DNA of 64,000 nucleotides from Methylosinus sp. Ce-a6 (GTDB taxonomy: Bacteria > Pseudomonadota > Alphaproteobacteria > Rhizobiales > Beijerinckiaceae). Below the pieces are notes generated by a model. That model had not been told where the DNA came from. It saw only the letters and a program-made list of their open reading frames with translations, and searched no databases. Below, piece by piece: positions 35,813-46,453 of this stretch. The stretch lies in assembly GCF_009811655.1 (NCBI RefSeq), contig NZ_BGJX01000002.1, positions 182,447 to 246,446 of the forward strand, read 5' to 3'. Numbering within the stretch: the stretch's first letter is position 1; every line of letters starts with the position of its first letter. The translations under genes and the position numbers were made by a program.

Positions 35813-36985
35813 ATGCCCAAGAAGCTCGTGATCTTCTGCGACGGCACCTGGAACGAGCCGACGAAGCGCGGCACCAATGTCGTCCGAATGCTGCAGGCCA
35901 CCGATTTCGCCGCCGCCGACGGCAGCCCGCAGATCGCCCATTACATCGCCGGCGTCGGCACGCGCCGCGGGGACGAGAAGCTCATCGGCGGCGCTTTCGG
36001 CTTCGGCATCTCCGACAATATCAAGGACGCCTACGCCTTCATCGTCAGCAATTACGAGGTCGGCGACGAGATCTATCTCTTCGGCTTCAGCCGCGGCGCC
36101 TATACGGCGCGCAGCATCGCCGGGCTCATTCACAATCTCGGCGTTCTGCAGCGCTGGAATCTGCCGCTCGTCTCGATCGCCTATGACCATTACAAGGACA
36201 AGGCGGAGGGTTGGCGGCCCAAAGGCGAGGCCTCGTCGAAGTTCCGCGCGGAAAATTGCCACCCCTATCCGACGAAGATTCGCTTCCTCGGCGTCTGGGA
36301 CACGGTGGGCGCGCTCGGCGCTCCCTATGGCGAAATTCTCGGCCGGGTGATCGACCGACTGTTCAAGACGAGCTTCCACGATGTGACGCTCAGCGAAAGC
36401 GTCGACTCCGCCTATCACGCGCTGGCGGCGGACGAGCGTCGATGGCCGTTCCGGCCGACGCCGATCGCGCTCACCGACTATCATCGCGCGCGCAATGAGA
36501 AGAACATCGCCGAAAAAGGCTTTCCGCTCTATGCGGAACGATGGTTTCCCGGCGTCCACTCCAATGTCGGCGGCGGCTATGAAGACCACGGCCTCTCCGA
36601 TTACGCGCTGCGATGGATGGCCGAGCGCGCCGAGGAGAACGGCCTGAACCTCCTCGATTTCGCCGATGTGAAATTCTCGAGCGACCGGCCCTTCGCGCCC
36701 GATCCGGACGAGAAGATCGAGAACAGCCAGTCGCTGGGCTACCGGCTCGCGACGACGCTGCTCGTCAAATTGCCGGCGGCGCTCGGCCTGCCGTCCGTCT
36801 ATCCCAAGGAGGATCAGCGGCTCGCCCAACACGCCACATGGGTCGGCGACTATATCAGACCGATCGGCGCGAATGACGATTTCGCCCCGGTGCGCGAGAA
36901 AGCCGAGGTCGACGGCTCCTATCGGCCGACGCAATTGAAATCTCTCTCCCGGCAGGAGACGGAAAAAGACCGCGCGCCCGCGTGA
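35813..36985 (+). CDS. DUF2235 alpha/beta hydrolase (Tle1-like phospholipase fold)
   Basis: The 390-residue protein is a full DUF2235 domain: KKLVIFCDGTWNEP at the start, the nucleophile elbow GFSRGAYTARSIAGLI (about 91-106), GVWDTVGALGAPYG with the Asp of the triad, and GVHSNVGGGYEDHGLSDYAL with the His. Some DUF2235 proteins are type VI secretion phospholipase effectors (Tle1), but no secretion genes, immunity gene or signal peptide are visible, so a housekeeping hydrolase is equally likely. The ATG at 35813 is preferred over a GTG at 35771; its ribosome-binding site AGAGACGA is modest. Confidence 0.87.
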   Translation: MPKKLVIFCDGTWNEPTKRGTNVVRMLQATDFAAADGSPQIAHYIAGVGTRRGDEKLIGGAFGFGISDNIKDAYAFIVSNYEVGDEIYLFGFSRGAYTARSIAGLIHNLGVLQRWNLPLVSIAYDHYKDKAEGWRPKGEASSKFRAENCHPYPTKIRFLGVWDTVGALGAPYGEILGRVIDRLFKTSFHDVTLSESVDSAYHALAADERRWPFRPTPIALTDYHRARNEKNIAEKGFPLYAERWFPGVHSNVGGGYEDHGLSDYALRWMAERAEENGLNLLDFADVKFSSDRPFAPDPDEKIENSQSLGYRLATTLLVKLPAALGLPSVYPKEDQRLAQHATWVGDYIRPIGANDDFAPVREKAEVDGSYRPTQLKSLSRQETEKDRAPA

Positions 36986-36998
36986 GACGCGCGCGCGA

Positions 36999-37241
36999 TC
37001 AACGCAGGCGCTCTCTCATATAGCCGCGCAGCACGGCGTTGATGCGCCGCTGATAGCCGGGCCCCTCCTTCTTGAAGAAGTCGACGAGGTCCTGGTCGAG
37101 GCGAATGGAGATCGCCTGCTTCTTCGGCGGAACGACGACCTCGGCCTTGCTCCAGTCGATGGGCTCGAATTCCGCCCAATCGGGATCGCCCGCGGCCGCC
37201 GCGTCGATCTCGGCGTCGCTCAGGTTCTTCGGCTCTCTCAC
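36999..37241 (-). CDS. BrnA-like antitoxin without adjacent BrnT
   Basis: This 80-residue protein matches the BrnA antitoxin family: an acidic N-terminus (LSDAEIDAAAAGDPDWAEFE) and a ribbon-helix-helix end (KQAISIRLDQDLVDFFKKEG, then YQRRINAVLRGYMRERL). BrnA normally follows the BrnT toxin and represses the operon. Here the upstream space (37242-37420) is only 179 bases, too short for brnT, and contains no toxin frame. It may be an orphan regulator, or an antitoxin acting on a toxin elsewhere. Confidence 0.85.
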   Translation of the reverse strand: MREPKNLSDAEIDAAAAGDPDWAEFEPIDWSKAEVVVPPKKQAISIRLDQDLVDFFKKEGPGYQRRINAVLRGYMRERLR

Positions 37242-37420
37242 TTTGTTCGCTCTTTCGTAGACCGATAGCTCGATTGGCCGCCGTTATCCGTATATACGAT
37301 CGTAGTTTTTGTCCAGTCGCCGCTCGCCCGATGGGTCTTAGTGATCGACGAGGACATTCTCCATTTTTTTGTCCCGCCGTTCCGACTAATGCTAGCTCGA
37401 ACCGACCTTCACGAGCCCTG

Positions 37421-39334
37421 ATGCGATACCCGCCCTCCTTCCTCGACGAAATCCGCGCCCGCGTCCCGGTCTCGGCGGTGGTGTCGAAGAAGGTCAAGCT
37501 CAGGAAGGAAGGGCGCGAGTGGCGGGGCCTCTCGCCGTTTCAGGCGGAGAAGACGCCCTCCTTTTACGTCAACGACCAGAAGGGCTTCTACAAGGACTTC
37601 TCCTCCGGCAAGCATGGCGACGGCTTCACCTTTCTGATGGAGACGGAGGGCCTCACCTTCCCGGAGGCCGTCGAGCGGCTCGCCGCCATGGCCGGCCTTC
37701 CCATGCCGGTCGAGACGAAAGAGGCGCGCGAGGCGGAAGAGCGCCGCGCCTCGCTCACGGAAGTGCTGGAATTGGCCGCGCAATTCTTCGAAAAGCAATT
37801 GCGCGGGCCGGCCGGCGCCGAGGCCCGCGCCTATCTCGCCCGCCGCGAGCTCGGCGAAAAGGCGCAGGCGGAGTTCCGTCTGGGCTTCGCGCCGCCCGAG
37901 CGCTATGCGCTGCGCGACCATCTCGCCGGCAAGGGCGCGAGCGTCGCCACGATGATCGAGGCGGGGCTGCTCGTCCATGGCGAGGACATTGCGGTTCCCT
38001 ACGACCGCTTTCGCAACCGGATCATCTTTCCGATCTGCGACCGCTCCGGCCGCGTCATCGCCTTCGGCGGGCGGGCGATGGAGAAGGACGCCAAGGCCAA
38101 ATATCTCAATTCGCCGGAGACCCCGCTCTTTCACAAGGGCGCGACGCTCTACAATCTGCACAACGCCCGCAAAGCCGCGCATGAGGCGGGCAATATCATC
38201 GCCGTCGAGGGCTATGTCGACGTCATCGCCATGACCGCGGCGGGCTTTGCGCAGACGGTGGCGCCGCTCGGCACGGCGCTCACCGCGGAGCAATGCAATC
38301 TGCTCTGGGCCCAGGCCGAGGAGCCCATTCTCTGCTTCGACGGCGACAAGGCCGGCCGCAACGCGGCCTTTCGGGCGATCGACACGGCGCTGCCGCTGAT
38401 CGGCCCCGGCCGCAGCCTGCGCTTCGCCTTGCTGCCGGAGGGGCAGGACCCGGACGAGCTCTATCGCTCGGCCGGCCCCTCGGCCGTGGCCGCGGCGGTG
38501 GCGGCGGCGCGCCCGCTGGTCGATCTGCTCTGGGCGCGAGAGACCGAGGGCGTCCCGCTCGACACGCCGGAGCGTCGCGCCGCGCTCGAGCGCCGTCTCG
38601 CCGAGCTCGCCCGCGCCATCGCCGACGAGACGCTGCGCCGGCACTATCAGCGAGAATTCGCCGGCCGCTGCGCCGCCCTTTTCGGCCGCGCCCGGTTCCA
38701 TTCGCCCCGTCGGCCGGAGGGACGCGGCGGCGGCGGCGCGCAACGCTTCCGTCGCGACATAGCGTCCTCGCGCGGCCCGCTGACGATCGGCTCCGCCCTC
38801 GCCAATTCGCCGCTCTATCGTGGCACGGCGCCGGCGATCGCCCCGCGAGAGGCGCTCATCCTGCTGATTTTGATGAATCATCCAGAGCTCGTCGCCGCCC
38901 ATCTCGAGGCCGTGACGGCGCTCGACTTCGCCTCCGCCGAGGCCGAGGCGCTGCGCGCCGTGCTAGTGCGCAGCCTCGCCGACGGCGCGACCGCGCGCGA
39001 AGAATTCGCTCGCGCCGCCGCGGCGGCCGGGCTAGAAGCATTTTGCGAGAAATTGACGGGGATGGCGGCCCATGCGACGATTTGGAGCGTCCGCGCCGAG
39101 GCGGCCCCGGCGGACGCCGCGGAAAGCCTGCGCCAAGCTCTCGTGTTGCAACATCGCGTGCGCGCATTAGATAAAGAGCTGCGGAAAATCGAGGCGAGGC
39201 TGGCGACCGCCCCCAACGATCAGGATTCCGCGCGATTAAGCGATATTCAAGCGCAATTGAACGCGCTCGATGGAACCGAAGCCGCTCTCGACGGGTTCGG
39301 TTCCCAGTCGGGCCGTTCGCCGAGAAGCCTTTGA
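37421..39334 (+). CDS. dnaG: DNA primase DnaG lacking typical zinc-finger cysteines
   Basis: The 637-residue primase begins RYPPSFLDEIRARVPVSAVV, the conserved N-terminus, and has the catalytic TOPRIM core (VEGYVDVIAM near residue 262 and FDGDKAGRNAAFRA near 304) and a C-terminal helicase-binding region. Where E. coli DnaG has a Cys-His-Cys-Cys zinc finger, this protein reads GLSPFQAEKTPSFYVNDQKG and DFSSGKHGDGF, with Ser, Gln and Asp at the ligand positions. Some other Hyphomicrobiales primases appear to share this loss (from memory). It synthesises RNA primers at replication forks. rpoD follows, giving the classic dnaG-rpoD order. Confidence 0.95.
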   Translation: MRYPPSFLDEIRARVPVSAVVSKKVKLRKEGREWRGLSPFQAEKTPSFYVNDQKGFYKDFSSGKHGDGFTFLMETEGLTFPEAVERLAAMAGLPMPVETKEAREAEERRASLTEVLELAAQFFEKQLRGPAGAEARAYLARRELGEKAQAEFRLGFAPPERYALRDHLAGKGASVATMIEAGLLVHGEDIAVPYDRFRNRIIFPICDRSGRVIAFGGRAMEKDAKAKYLNSPETPLFHKGATLYNLHNARKAAHEAGNIIAVEGYVDVIAMTAAGFAQTVAPLGTALTAEQCNLLWAQAEEPILCFDGDKAGRNAAFRAIDTALPLIGPGRSLRFALLPEGQDPDELYRSAGPSAVAAAVAAARPLVDLLWARETEGVPLDTPERRAALERRLAELARAIADETLRRHYQREFAGRCAALFGRARFHSPRRPEGRGGGGAQRFRRDIASSRGPLTIGSALANSPLYRGTAPAIAPREALILLILMNHPELVAAHLEAVTALDFASAEAEALRAVLVRSLADGATAREEFARAAAAAGLEAFCEKLTGMAAHATIWSVRAEAAPADAAESLRQALVLQHRVRALDKELRKIEARLATAPNDQDSARLSDIQAQLNALDGTEAALDGFGSQSGRSPRSL

Positions 39335-39556
39335 CCCGCAAGCCGTACGGCCGGCGAGCCAAAGCTCTACGAGTTTGGTTAGGCCGACGTTAAGCCCTGA
39401 CCGCGACTGTGGGGCGGGGCGAATCGGGCGCGCCCGGCTTGTCTTGCGACTGTCGCTGTGGTTTTCGTTAAAATGCGGCAAAGCGGAAAAGTGAACGATC
39501 TCGGCGCGGCGCAGCCTTCGCTTTGAAGGCGGCGGAGGCGGGGCTTGGAGCGAAGA

Positions 39557-41563
<2,007 letters not shown>

Positions 41564-41573
41564 GCCTGCGGCG

Positions 41574-41840
41574 ATGCCGACGATCGCTTCGTTCTACGGC
41601 ATCGCCATTCGGATGTACCTCAAAGATCATGCTCCGCCGCTTTTCCATGCGATCTATGGCGACCACGAAGCGCAGGGCGCCATCGGAACCGGGGATATAG
41701 TAAAAGGCGAATTGCCCGCGACGGCCTCGCGGCTCGTCCGGGAGTGGACGAAATTGAATCGCGAAGCGCTCGAGGCGAACTGGCGTCGCCGCGAGACGGG
41801 TCTGCCGCTGGAGCAAATCGATGGGCTCGATGCTGAATAA
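41574..41840 (+). CDS. DUF4160 domain protein
   Basis: The 88-residue protein is a complete DUF4160: [20 protein letters not shown], then [12 protein letters not shown] and [20 protein letters not shown]. The family often pairs with DUF2442, as here, in a toxin-antitoxin-like arrangement, but no activity has been firmly assigned. It begins ten bases after the rpoD stop and overlaps the start of the DUF2442 frame. The ATG at 41574 has only a weak ribosome-binding sequence, suggesting translational dependence on rpoD or low expression. Confidence 0.85.
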   Translation: MPTIASFYGIAIRMYLKDHAPPLFHAIYGDHEAQGAIGTGDIVKGELPATASRLVREWTKLNREALEANWRRRETGLPLEQIDGLDAE

Positions 41841-42102
41841 GGTCGTTCAGATCGCGGCGGTGGGCCATTATTGCCTCGCAGTCCGTTTTCAGGATGGCGC
41901 TTCGGGCCTCCACGACTGCTCCGCGCTCATTCGTGAAGAAGGCCCGATGGCCGTCCCCCTGCGCGACCCCGAATTCTTTGCGAGCGTCCGGCTCGAGGAC
42001 GGCGCGCCGACATGGCCGAACGGCTACGACATGTGCCCGGACTGGCTGCGGATGGAAATGGAAGCCGTCGGCGAATCGTCGGGGCCGCTCGCAGCGGAAT
42101 AG
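41821..42102 (+). CDS. DUF2442 domain protein, partner of DUF4160
   Basis: The 93-residue protein has the DUF2442 pattern: VGHYCLAVRFQDGASGLHDC, PLRDPEFFASVRLEDGAPTW and the signature WPNGYDMCPDWLRME. It overlaps the upstream DUF4160 frame by 20 bases; a second ATG at 41830 would give an 11-base overlap and is also plausible. DUF2442 proteins are often annotated as antitoxin-like DNA-binding partners in such pairs, by association rather than biochemistry. Confidence 0.85.
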   Translation: MGSMLNKVVQIAAVGHYCLAVRFQDGASGLHDCSALIREEGPMAVPLRDPEFFASVRLEDGAPTWPNGYDMCPDWLRMEMEAVGESSGPLAAE

Positions 42103-42145
42103 TCAGTCGCGGCTGTAGACAACGACAGTCGGCGCATTCTCGTTC

Positions 42146-44017
42146 ATGAATGAATCATTCTCGCAAGGACGACTTTCCGACCGGCGCAAGCGCCATGGCG
42201 TCGTCTACACGCCCGCGCCAATCGCCCGCTTTCTCGTCGCGCGCACCATCGCGCTCTCGCTCGACGAGCGACGCGCAGCTCTCGCCGCGCAGCATGACGG
42301 ATGCGAGACGCGCGCTTTCGGCCTCGCATGGCTCGCCTGCCTGCGGTCCTTCGCCATTGTCGATCCCGCCTGCGGCGAGGGCGCGCTGCTCGAAGCCGCC
42401 TTCGACGAAATGGCGCGGCGCTATGAAGAGGCGGCGCGCCTGCTGAACGCGCTCGGCGCGACGATCGCCATCGATGCGGCGCGCGAGACGATCGCCAATA
42501 ATCTCTTCGGCGTCGATATCGATCCGCGAGCGATCGCGGCCGCGCGCCACGCGCTCTCGCTCCGAGCGGTCGCATCGACGAGGGAACCCGAAGGCGCGCG
42601 GTCCGGGCCCGCATTCGCCTTGAATCTGCGAACGGGCGACAGCCTCGTCGACGATCCCACGGCGAGCGCGCTCGCCTTCGACTGGCGCGTCGCTTTTCCG
42701 GACATATTCGCGCGCGGCGGCTTCGATGTCGTCATCGGCAATCCGCCCTATGTGCGCATGGAATATCTCAAAGCGGCGAAGCCTCGGCTCGCCGCGCATT
42801 ACGCCGTCGCCGCCGACCGCGCCGATCTCTACGCCTATTTCTTCGAGAAAGGCGTGCGACTGCTGAGAGACGGCGGCAGGCTGGGCTTCATCTCCTCGTC
42901 CAGCTTCTTTCGCACCGGCGCCGGCGCGGCCTTGCGGCGCTTCCTCACGGCCAATACGACGATCGAGAGCGTCGTCGATTTCGGCGATCTGCGCGTCTTC
43001 GACGGCGTCGTCACCTATCCGGCGATCGTGACCTCGAGGAAGGGCGCGGAGGGCGGCGACGTTTCCTTTCTGCTGCTGAAGGATCGCGCGCCGAAGAACC
43101 TCGAGACGGCCTTCGCGCAAAGCGCGAGACGCATGCCGCAGGCTCGGCTTCGCGCCGCCTTCTGGCGCTTCGAGGAGGAGGCGCTGGCGCTTCTGCGCGA
43201 CAAGATCGTCCATGGCCGCAGCACGATCCGCGAGGTCTATGGATCGCCCCTATGGGGGATCAAGACCGGATTGAACGAGGCTTTCGTCCTCGATCGGGCG
43301 ACCCGCGACGCGCTCGTCGCCGCCGATCCGCGGAGCGCCGAGATTTTGAAGCCTTATTCGCGCGGCGCGAGCATCGGGCGCTGGCGGGCGACATGCGAAG
43401 ACTGGCTCGTCGATACGCCGAAAGGCTGTCTCGACATCGCCGATTATCCGGCGGCGGAAGCCTGGCTCGCGCCATTGCGCGAGCGGCTCGAGCGGCGCGC
43501 CACGCGACAAGGATGGTTCGAGCTGCAACAGGCTCAGCTCGCCTATCGCGCCCGCTTCTCGGCGCCGAAGATCGTCTTTCCGGACATTTCCCAGGGGCCG
43601 AAATTCGCGCTCGACGACAGCGGCGGCCTGATCGACGCGACCGCCTTCTGCCTGCCCTGCGCCGATCTCGCGCTGCTCGCTTTTCTCAATTCGCGCCTCG
43701 CCTGGTTCGTGCTCCATTCCGTGTCCAATCCGCTGCGCGGCGGCAAATGGCGGCTGCGGCTGAAGGCGCAATATCTGGAACCGCTGCCGCTTCCCGACTT
43801 CGATCGGCGGTCGGCGGAACGGCTCGCCGCGCTCGCGCGCGCCAATTGCGAGGCGGCGCGGCGGCGTCACGAAACCGGCGACGCGATCGAAGCGGCGCGT
43901 CTCTCGGCGGCGATCGAGGCGGGCGAGCGCGCGATCGACGCCATCGTCTACGGGCTCTTTCGCCTTTCGCGGGAGGAGATCGACCTTCTCGAAGCCTCGC
44001 TCGCCGGCCAATATTGA
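42146..44017 (+). CDS. Eco57I/TaqI-type adenine-specific DNA methyltransferase
   Basis: This 623-residue protein has SAM-binding motif I (IVDPACGEGALLEAAFDEMA, about 71-90), the adenine-methylase catalytic motif IGNPPYVRM (near 198), FDVV and FISSSSFFRTGAGAALRRFL, and a C-terminal TaqI-like target-recognition domain (about 350-590, with PDISQGPKF and LLAFLNSRLAWFVLHSVSNP). It begins RRKRHGVVYTPAPIARFLV, directly at the methylase fold, so the N-terminal nuclease domain of type IIG enzymes is absent. No restriction gene is adjacent, so it may be a solitary methylase or part of a defence module with its neighbours. The ATG at 42146 lacks a strong ribosome-binding site. Confidence 0.85.
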   Translation: MNESFSQGRLSDRRKRHGVVYTPAPIARFLVARTIALSLDERRAALAAQHDGCETRAFGLAWLACLRSFAIVDPACGEGALLEAAFDEMARRYEEAARLLNALGATIAIDAARETIANNLFGVDIDPRAIAAARHALSLRAVASTREPEGARSGPAFALNLRTGDSLVDDPTASALAFDWRVAFPDIFARGGFDVVIGNPPYVRMEYLKAAKPRLAAHYAVAADRADLYAYFFEKGVRLLRDGGRLGFISSSSFFRTGAGAALRRFLTANTTIESVVDFGDLRVFDGVVTYPAIVTSRKGAEGGDVSFLLLKDRAPKNLETAFAQSARRMPQARLRAAFWRFEEEALALLRDKIVHGRSTIREVYGSPLWGIKTGLNEAFVLDRATRDALVAADPRSAEILKPYSRGASIGRWRATCEDWLVDTPKGCLDIADYPAAEAWLAPLRERLERRATRQGWFELQQAQLAYRARFSAPKIVFPDISQGPKFALDDSGGLIDATAFCLPCADLALLAFLNSRLAWFVLHSVSNPLRGGKWRLRLKAQYLEPLPLPDFDRRSAERLAALARANCEAARRRHETGDAIEAARLSAAIEAGERAIDAIVYGLFRLSREEIDLLEASLAGQY

Positions 44018-44056
44018 CACGCGAAATCTCGAGCGGACTGCGATATATTGCGCCGC

Positions 44057-44674
44057 ATGAACCCGCATCTGCGCCCGACAGGCCTCCCGCTCGAGACCCA
44101 GGCCGCCGAGGGACTTCCCCGGCGCTGCTGGAGCGTGGCGGAAATCGAGGAGATGGTCCGCGCCGGCATCCTCGACGAAGACGAGCGGTTCGAGCTGATC
44201 GGCGGGGAGGTCGTGCCCATGTCGCCCAAGGGGGCCCGACACGAATGGGTCAAAGGCGAAGTCAATCGTTTCCTCCAACGGGCGGCTCCCGCACATTTGA
44301 CGATCATTCCCGAGACCACGCTCCGCCTCGACGCGCGCACCTTCGTCGAGCCGGATTTCTGCGTCTTTCCGCGCGGTCTCGCGCTGAGCGCGCTCGATGG
44401 GCCGGCGGTTCTGCTGGCGATCGAGATCGCCGATACGAGCCTTTCCTATGACAAGGGCCGCAAGATCGGCGTCTACGCCGCTTTCGGCCTGCGGGAGGTC
44501 TGGGTGGTCGATGCGGCGCGGGCCGTGACCTTCGTTCATCGCCGGCTCGGCGCGGCGGGCTATGCGGAGATCGTCGAATTCCCCGGCTCCGCGGGCCTCG
44601 AGCCCATGCTCGCGCCGGAGCTCGCATTCAGCCTCGCGGAGCTCGGAGTGACGCCGAGCATGGAGACGAAGTGA
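44057..44674 (+). CDS. Uma2-family (DUF820) endonuclease-like protein
   Basis: The 205-residue protein has the PD-(D/E)XK fold of DUF820: EDERFELIGGEVVPMSPKGA, then VEPDFCVFPRG with the catalytic Asp, and LLAIEIADTSLSYDKGRKI with the Glu and Lys. These proteins are abundant in some bacteria and of uncertain function. The ATG at 44057 gives a proline-rich beginning. It follows the methylase by 39 bases on the same strand and overlaps the DUF983 gene, so a shared transcript is likely. Confidence 0.9.
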   Translation: MNPHLRPTGLPLETQAAEGLPRRCWSVAEIEEMVRAGILDEDERFELIGGEVVPMSPKGARHEWVKGEVNRFLQRAAPAHLTIIPETTLRLDARTFVEPDFCVFPRGLALSALDGPAVLLAIEIADTSLSYDKGRKIGVYAAFGLREVWVVDAARAVTFVHRRLGAAGYAEIVEFPGSAGLEPMLAPELAFSLAELGVTPSMETK

Positions 44675-45036
44675 CGCCCTCGACGACGCCCTCCACGACG
44701 ACCGCGCTCCTTCGCGGCCTGCTGCGCAAATGTCCGCGATGCGGCGCCGGCGCGCTCTTCGCCGGCTATCTGAAGCGCGCCGACTCCTGCCCGCATTGCG
44801 CGGAGAGCTTCATCGGCGTCGACGCCGACGACGGGCCGGCCTGGCTCACCATCGGCGTCGTCGCCCATATCATCGTGCCGCTGCTGATCTTCCTCGAGAC
44901 GCGGGGAAGCATGTCCTACGGCGCGGAAGCCGCGCTGCTCCTCTCCGTGACGATCGTTTCCACGCTGCTCTTGCTGCCGCTCTGCAAGGGCTTTTTCATC
45001 GCCGCCGTGTGGTCGCTCGCGAGGAAGGGAAGCTGA
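44671..45036 (+). CDS. DUF983 zinc-ribbon membrane protein
   Basis: This 121-residue protein has a zinc-ribbon start (LRKCPRCGAGALFAGYLKRA followed by CPHCAESFIG) and two to three membrane helices (LTIGVVAHIIVPLLIFLE and LLLSVTIVSTLLLLPLCKG). DUF983 proteins are small, widespread in alphaproteobacteria, with unknown function. Its GTG start overlaps the Uma2 stop as GTGA, so translation is coupled. A hairpin repeat copy follows at 45077. Confidence 0.88.
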   Translation: MTPSTTPSTTTALLRGLLRKCPRCGAGALFAGYLKRADSCPHCAESFIGVDADDGPAWLTIGVVAHIIVPLLIFLETRGSMSYGAEAALLLSVTIVSTLLLLPLCKGFFIAAVWSLARKGS

Positions 45037-45076
45037 ATTCCGTCGGCGTTTCCCGCTCGCCGACGCCGGTTCGAAT

Positions 45077-45109
45077 GTCTTTCCATGTTTCATTGAAACA
45101 TGGAAAGAC
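45077..45109. repeat. Dispersed hairpin element, copy 5
   Basis: GTCTTTCCATGTTTCA pairs perfectly with TGAAACATGGAAAGAC around one base. Relative to copies 2 and 4 the G-C pair of CCGTG/CACGG has become A-T (CCATG/CATGG), with both strands altered together. No tail is retained. It separates the convergent DUF983 and glycosyltransferase genes. Confidence 0.88.
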
Positions 45110-45137
45110 TCTCGGGCAAGCGTATTTGCGCGCGCGT

Positions 45138-46442
45138 TCACGCTCCGACGGCGTTGCGCAGAGGCCGTCGCGCCGAGCGCATCATCGCCTCGATCTCGTC
45201 GGCGACGCGCTCGGCGCCGCCGCCCTCCTGGGCGATCTCGCGCGCCAGCCTCCGAGCATTGTGAGCGAAGCTCGGCTCCTCGAGCAGCCGCCGGATCGCC
45301 GCCGCGATCTCGACGGCGCTCGCCTCGCGCGGCAATCGGAGACCCGCGCCGTGATATTCGATGCGCGCCGCATTGTCGTTCTGATCGCGGCCCATGGGGA
45401 GAGCGAGGATCGGAACGCCGGCGCAGAGCGCACGGAGCGTCGTGCCATGGCCGGCATGGGTGACGACGCAGACCGCGCGCCGCAGCAGCGCATCATGCGA
45501 GGCGCCTTCGAGAATCTGAACATTGGACGGCGCCGCGAAGCGTTTACCGGCTAGCGAGTCTCCGAGCGTCGCGACTGCGCGAAGAGGCAGGGTGTCGAGC
45601 GCTTCGAGCGTAGCGGCGAGCGCGGACTCTTGTCGCTGATAGGTCGTGCTGAATGAAACGAGCGCGATCGGATTAGAATCGTCGGGCGTCGGCGCCGCGG
45701 CGGCGCAGGACGGCTGCTCGAGCAGCGGTCCGACGTAGCGCACATGGTCCGGCAGATGCGCGGCCGGGAAGTCGAACGCTTTCGCCGTGCAGAGCAGGAG
45801 CAGATCACAGCGGAACTGATCGAGCGTTCGCGTCAGCGGCGGCAGATGGAAACGCGCGCGCGCGGCATTGAGCCGGGGCAAGAATCCATCGAACATTCCG
45901 TCCACCATGGCTGCGGCCTCTCGGTCGCGGCGGCGCTCGTCTTCGTTCGTCGCTGGAAGAAATCCCGGGCCGAAAGGCGGATGGCCGGGCAATGGAACGA
46001 GGCTGACATTGGCCGCGAGCAGCGCATGGGGGAGGCCGAGAGCCTCCGCTGCGACCATTCCGCCGAACAGGAGATCGGAGCCGATGATCGCGTCGGTCGG
46101 CTCGGCCTGCGCCGCTTCGACGACGTCCTCGGCGTAACGGAGCGCCGGGCCGAGAAATATCGCCCGGGCCCAGGCCTGGAAGCCCGAGACGTCGTCCGGC
46201 TGCTCCCAATCGCGCGCGAAGCAGCTCTGCGGCGTGCGATCGGGGCGATTGGGGGCGCGGCGCCATGCAAGGACGCGGGCTCCCGCGGCGCGCGCTTGCG
46301 GCAGGATGGCGTCGTCGCCGATGAAACGGACCTCATGTCCGCGCGCCGTGAGCGCGCGAATGGCGGCGATCGTCGGCGGCACATTGCCGCCGCCTTCCCA
46401 TCCGAGCACGAGCAGTCTGGATTTTTCGCTGCGAATAGCCAT
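45138..46442 (-). CDS. UDP-glycosyltransferase-like (MGT family) protein
   Basis: The 434-residue protein is a GT1-type glycosyltransferase. The N-terminal domain begins LLVLGWEGGGNVPPTIAAIR and the C-terminal donor-binding domain contains VTHAGHGTTLRALCAGVPIL and MGRDQNDNAARIEYHGAGL, matching the UGT signature that binds the nucleotide sugar. Many relatives glycosylate lipids, macrolides or carotenoids. It is 11 bases after a TetR gene on the same strand, a common resistance or detoxification arrangement. The ATG at 46442 gives MAIRSEKSRLL. Confidence 0.9.
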   Translation of the reverse strand: MAIRSEKSRLLVLGWEGGGNVPPTIAAIRALTARGHEVRFIGDDAILPQARAAGARVLAWRRAPNRPDRTPQSCFARDWEQPDDVSGFQAWARAIFLGPALRYAEDVVEAAQAEPTDAIIGSDLLFGGMVAAEALGLPHALLAANVSLVPLPGHPPFGPGFLPATNEDERRRDREAAAMVDGMFDGFLPRLNAARARFHLPPLTRTLDQFRCDLLLLCTAKAFDFPAAHLPDHVRYVGPLLEQPSCAAAAPTPDDSNPIALVSFSTTYQRQESALAATLEALDTLPLRAVATLGDSLAGKRFAAPSNVQILEGASHDALLRRAVCVVTHAGHGTTLRALCAGVPILALPMGRDQNDNAARIEYHGAGLRLPREASAVEIAAAIRRLLEEPSFAHNARRLAREIAQEGGGAERVADEIEAMMRSARRPLRNAVGA

Positions 46443-46453
46443 GGCGTGTCTCC

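Noticed and set aside
37242..37420. Remnant of brnT upstream of brnA
   Set aside because: A reverse-strand fragment YIRITAANRA faintly recalls a BrnT end, but the match is too short and the frame has no toxin core.
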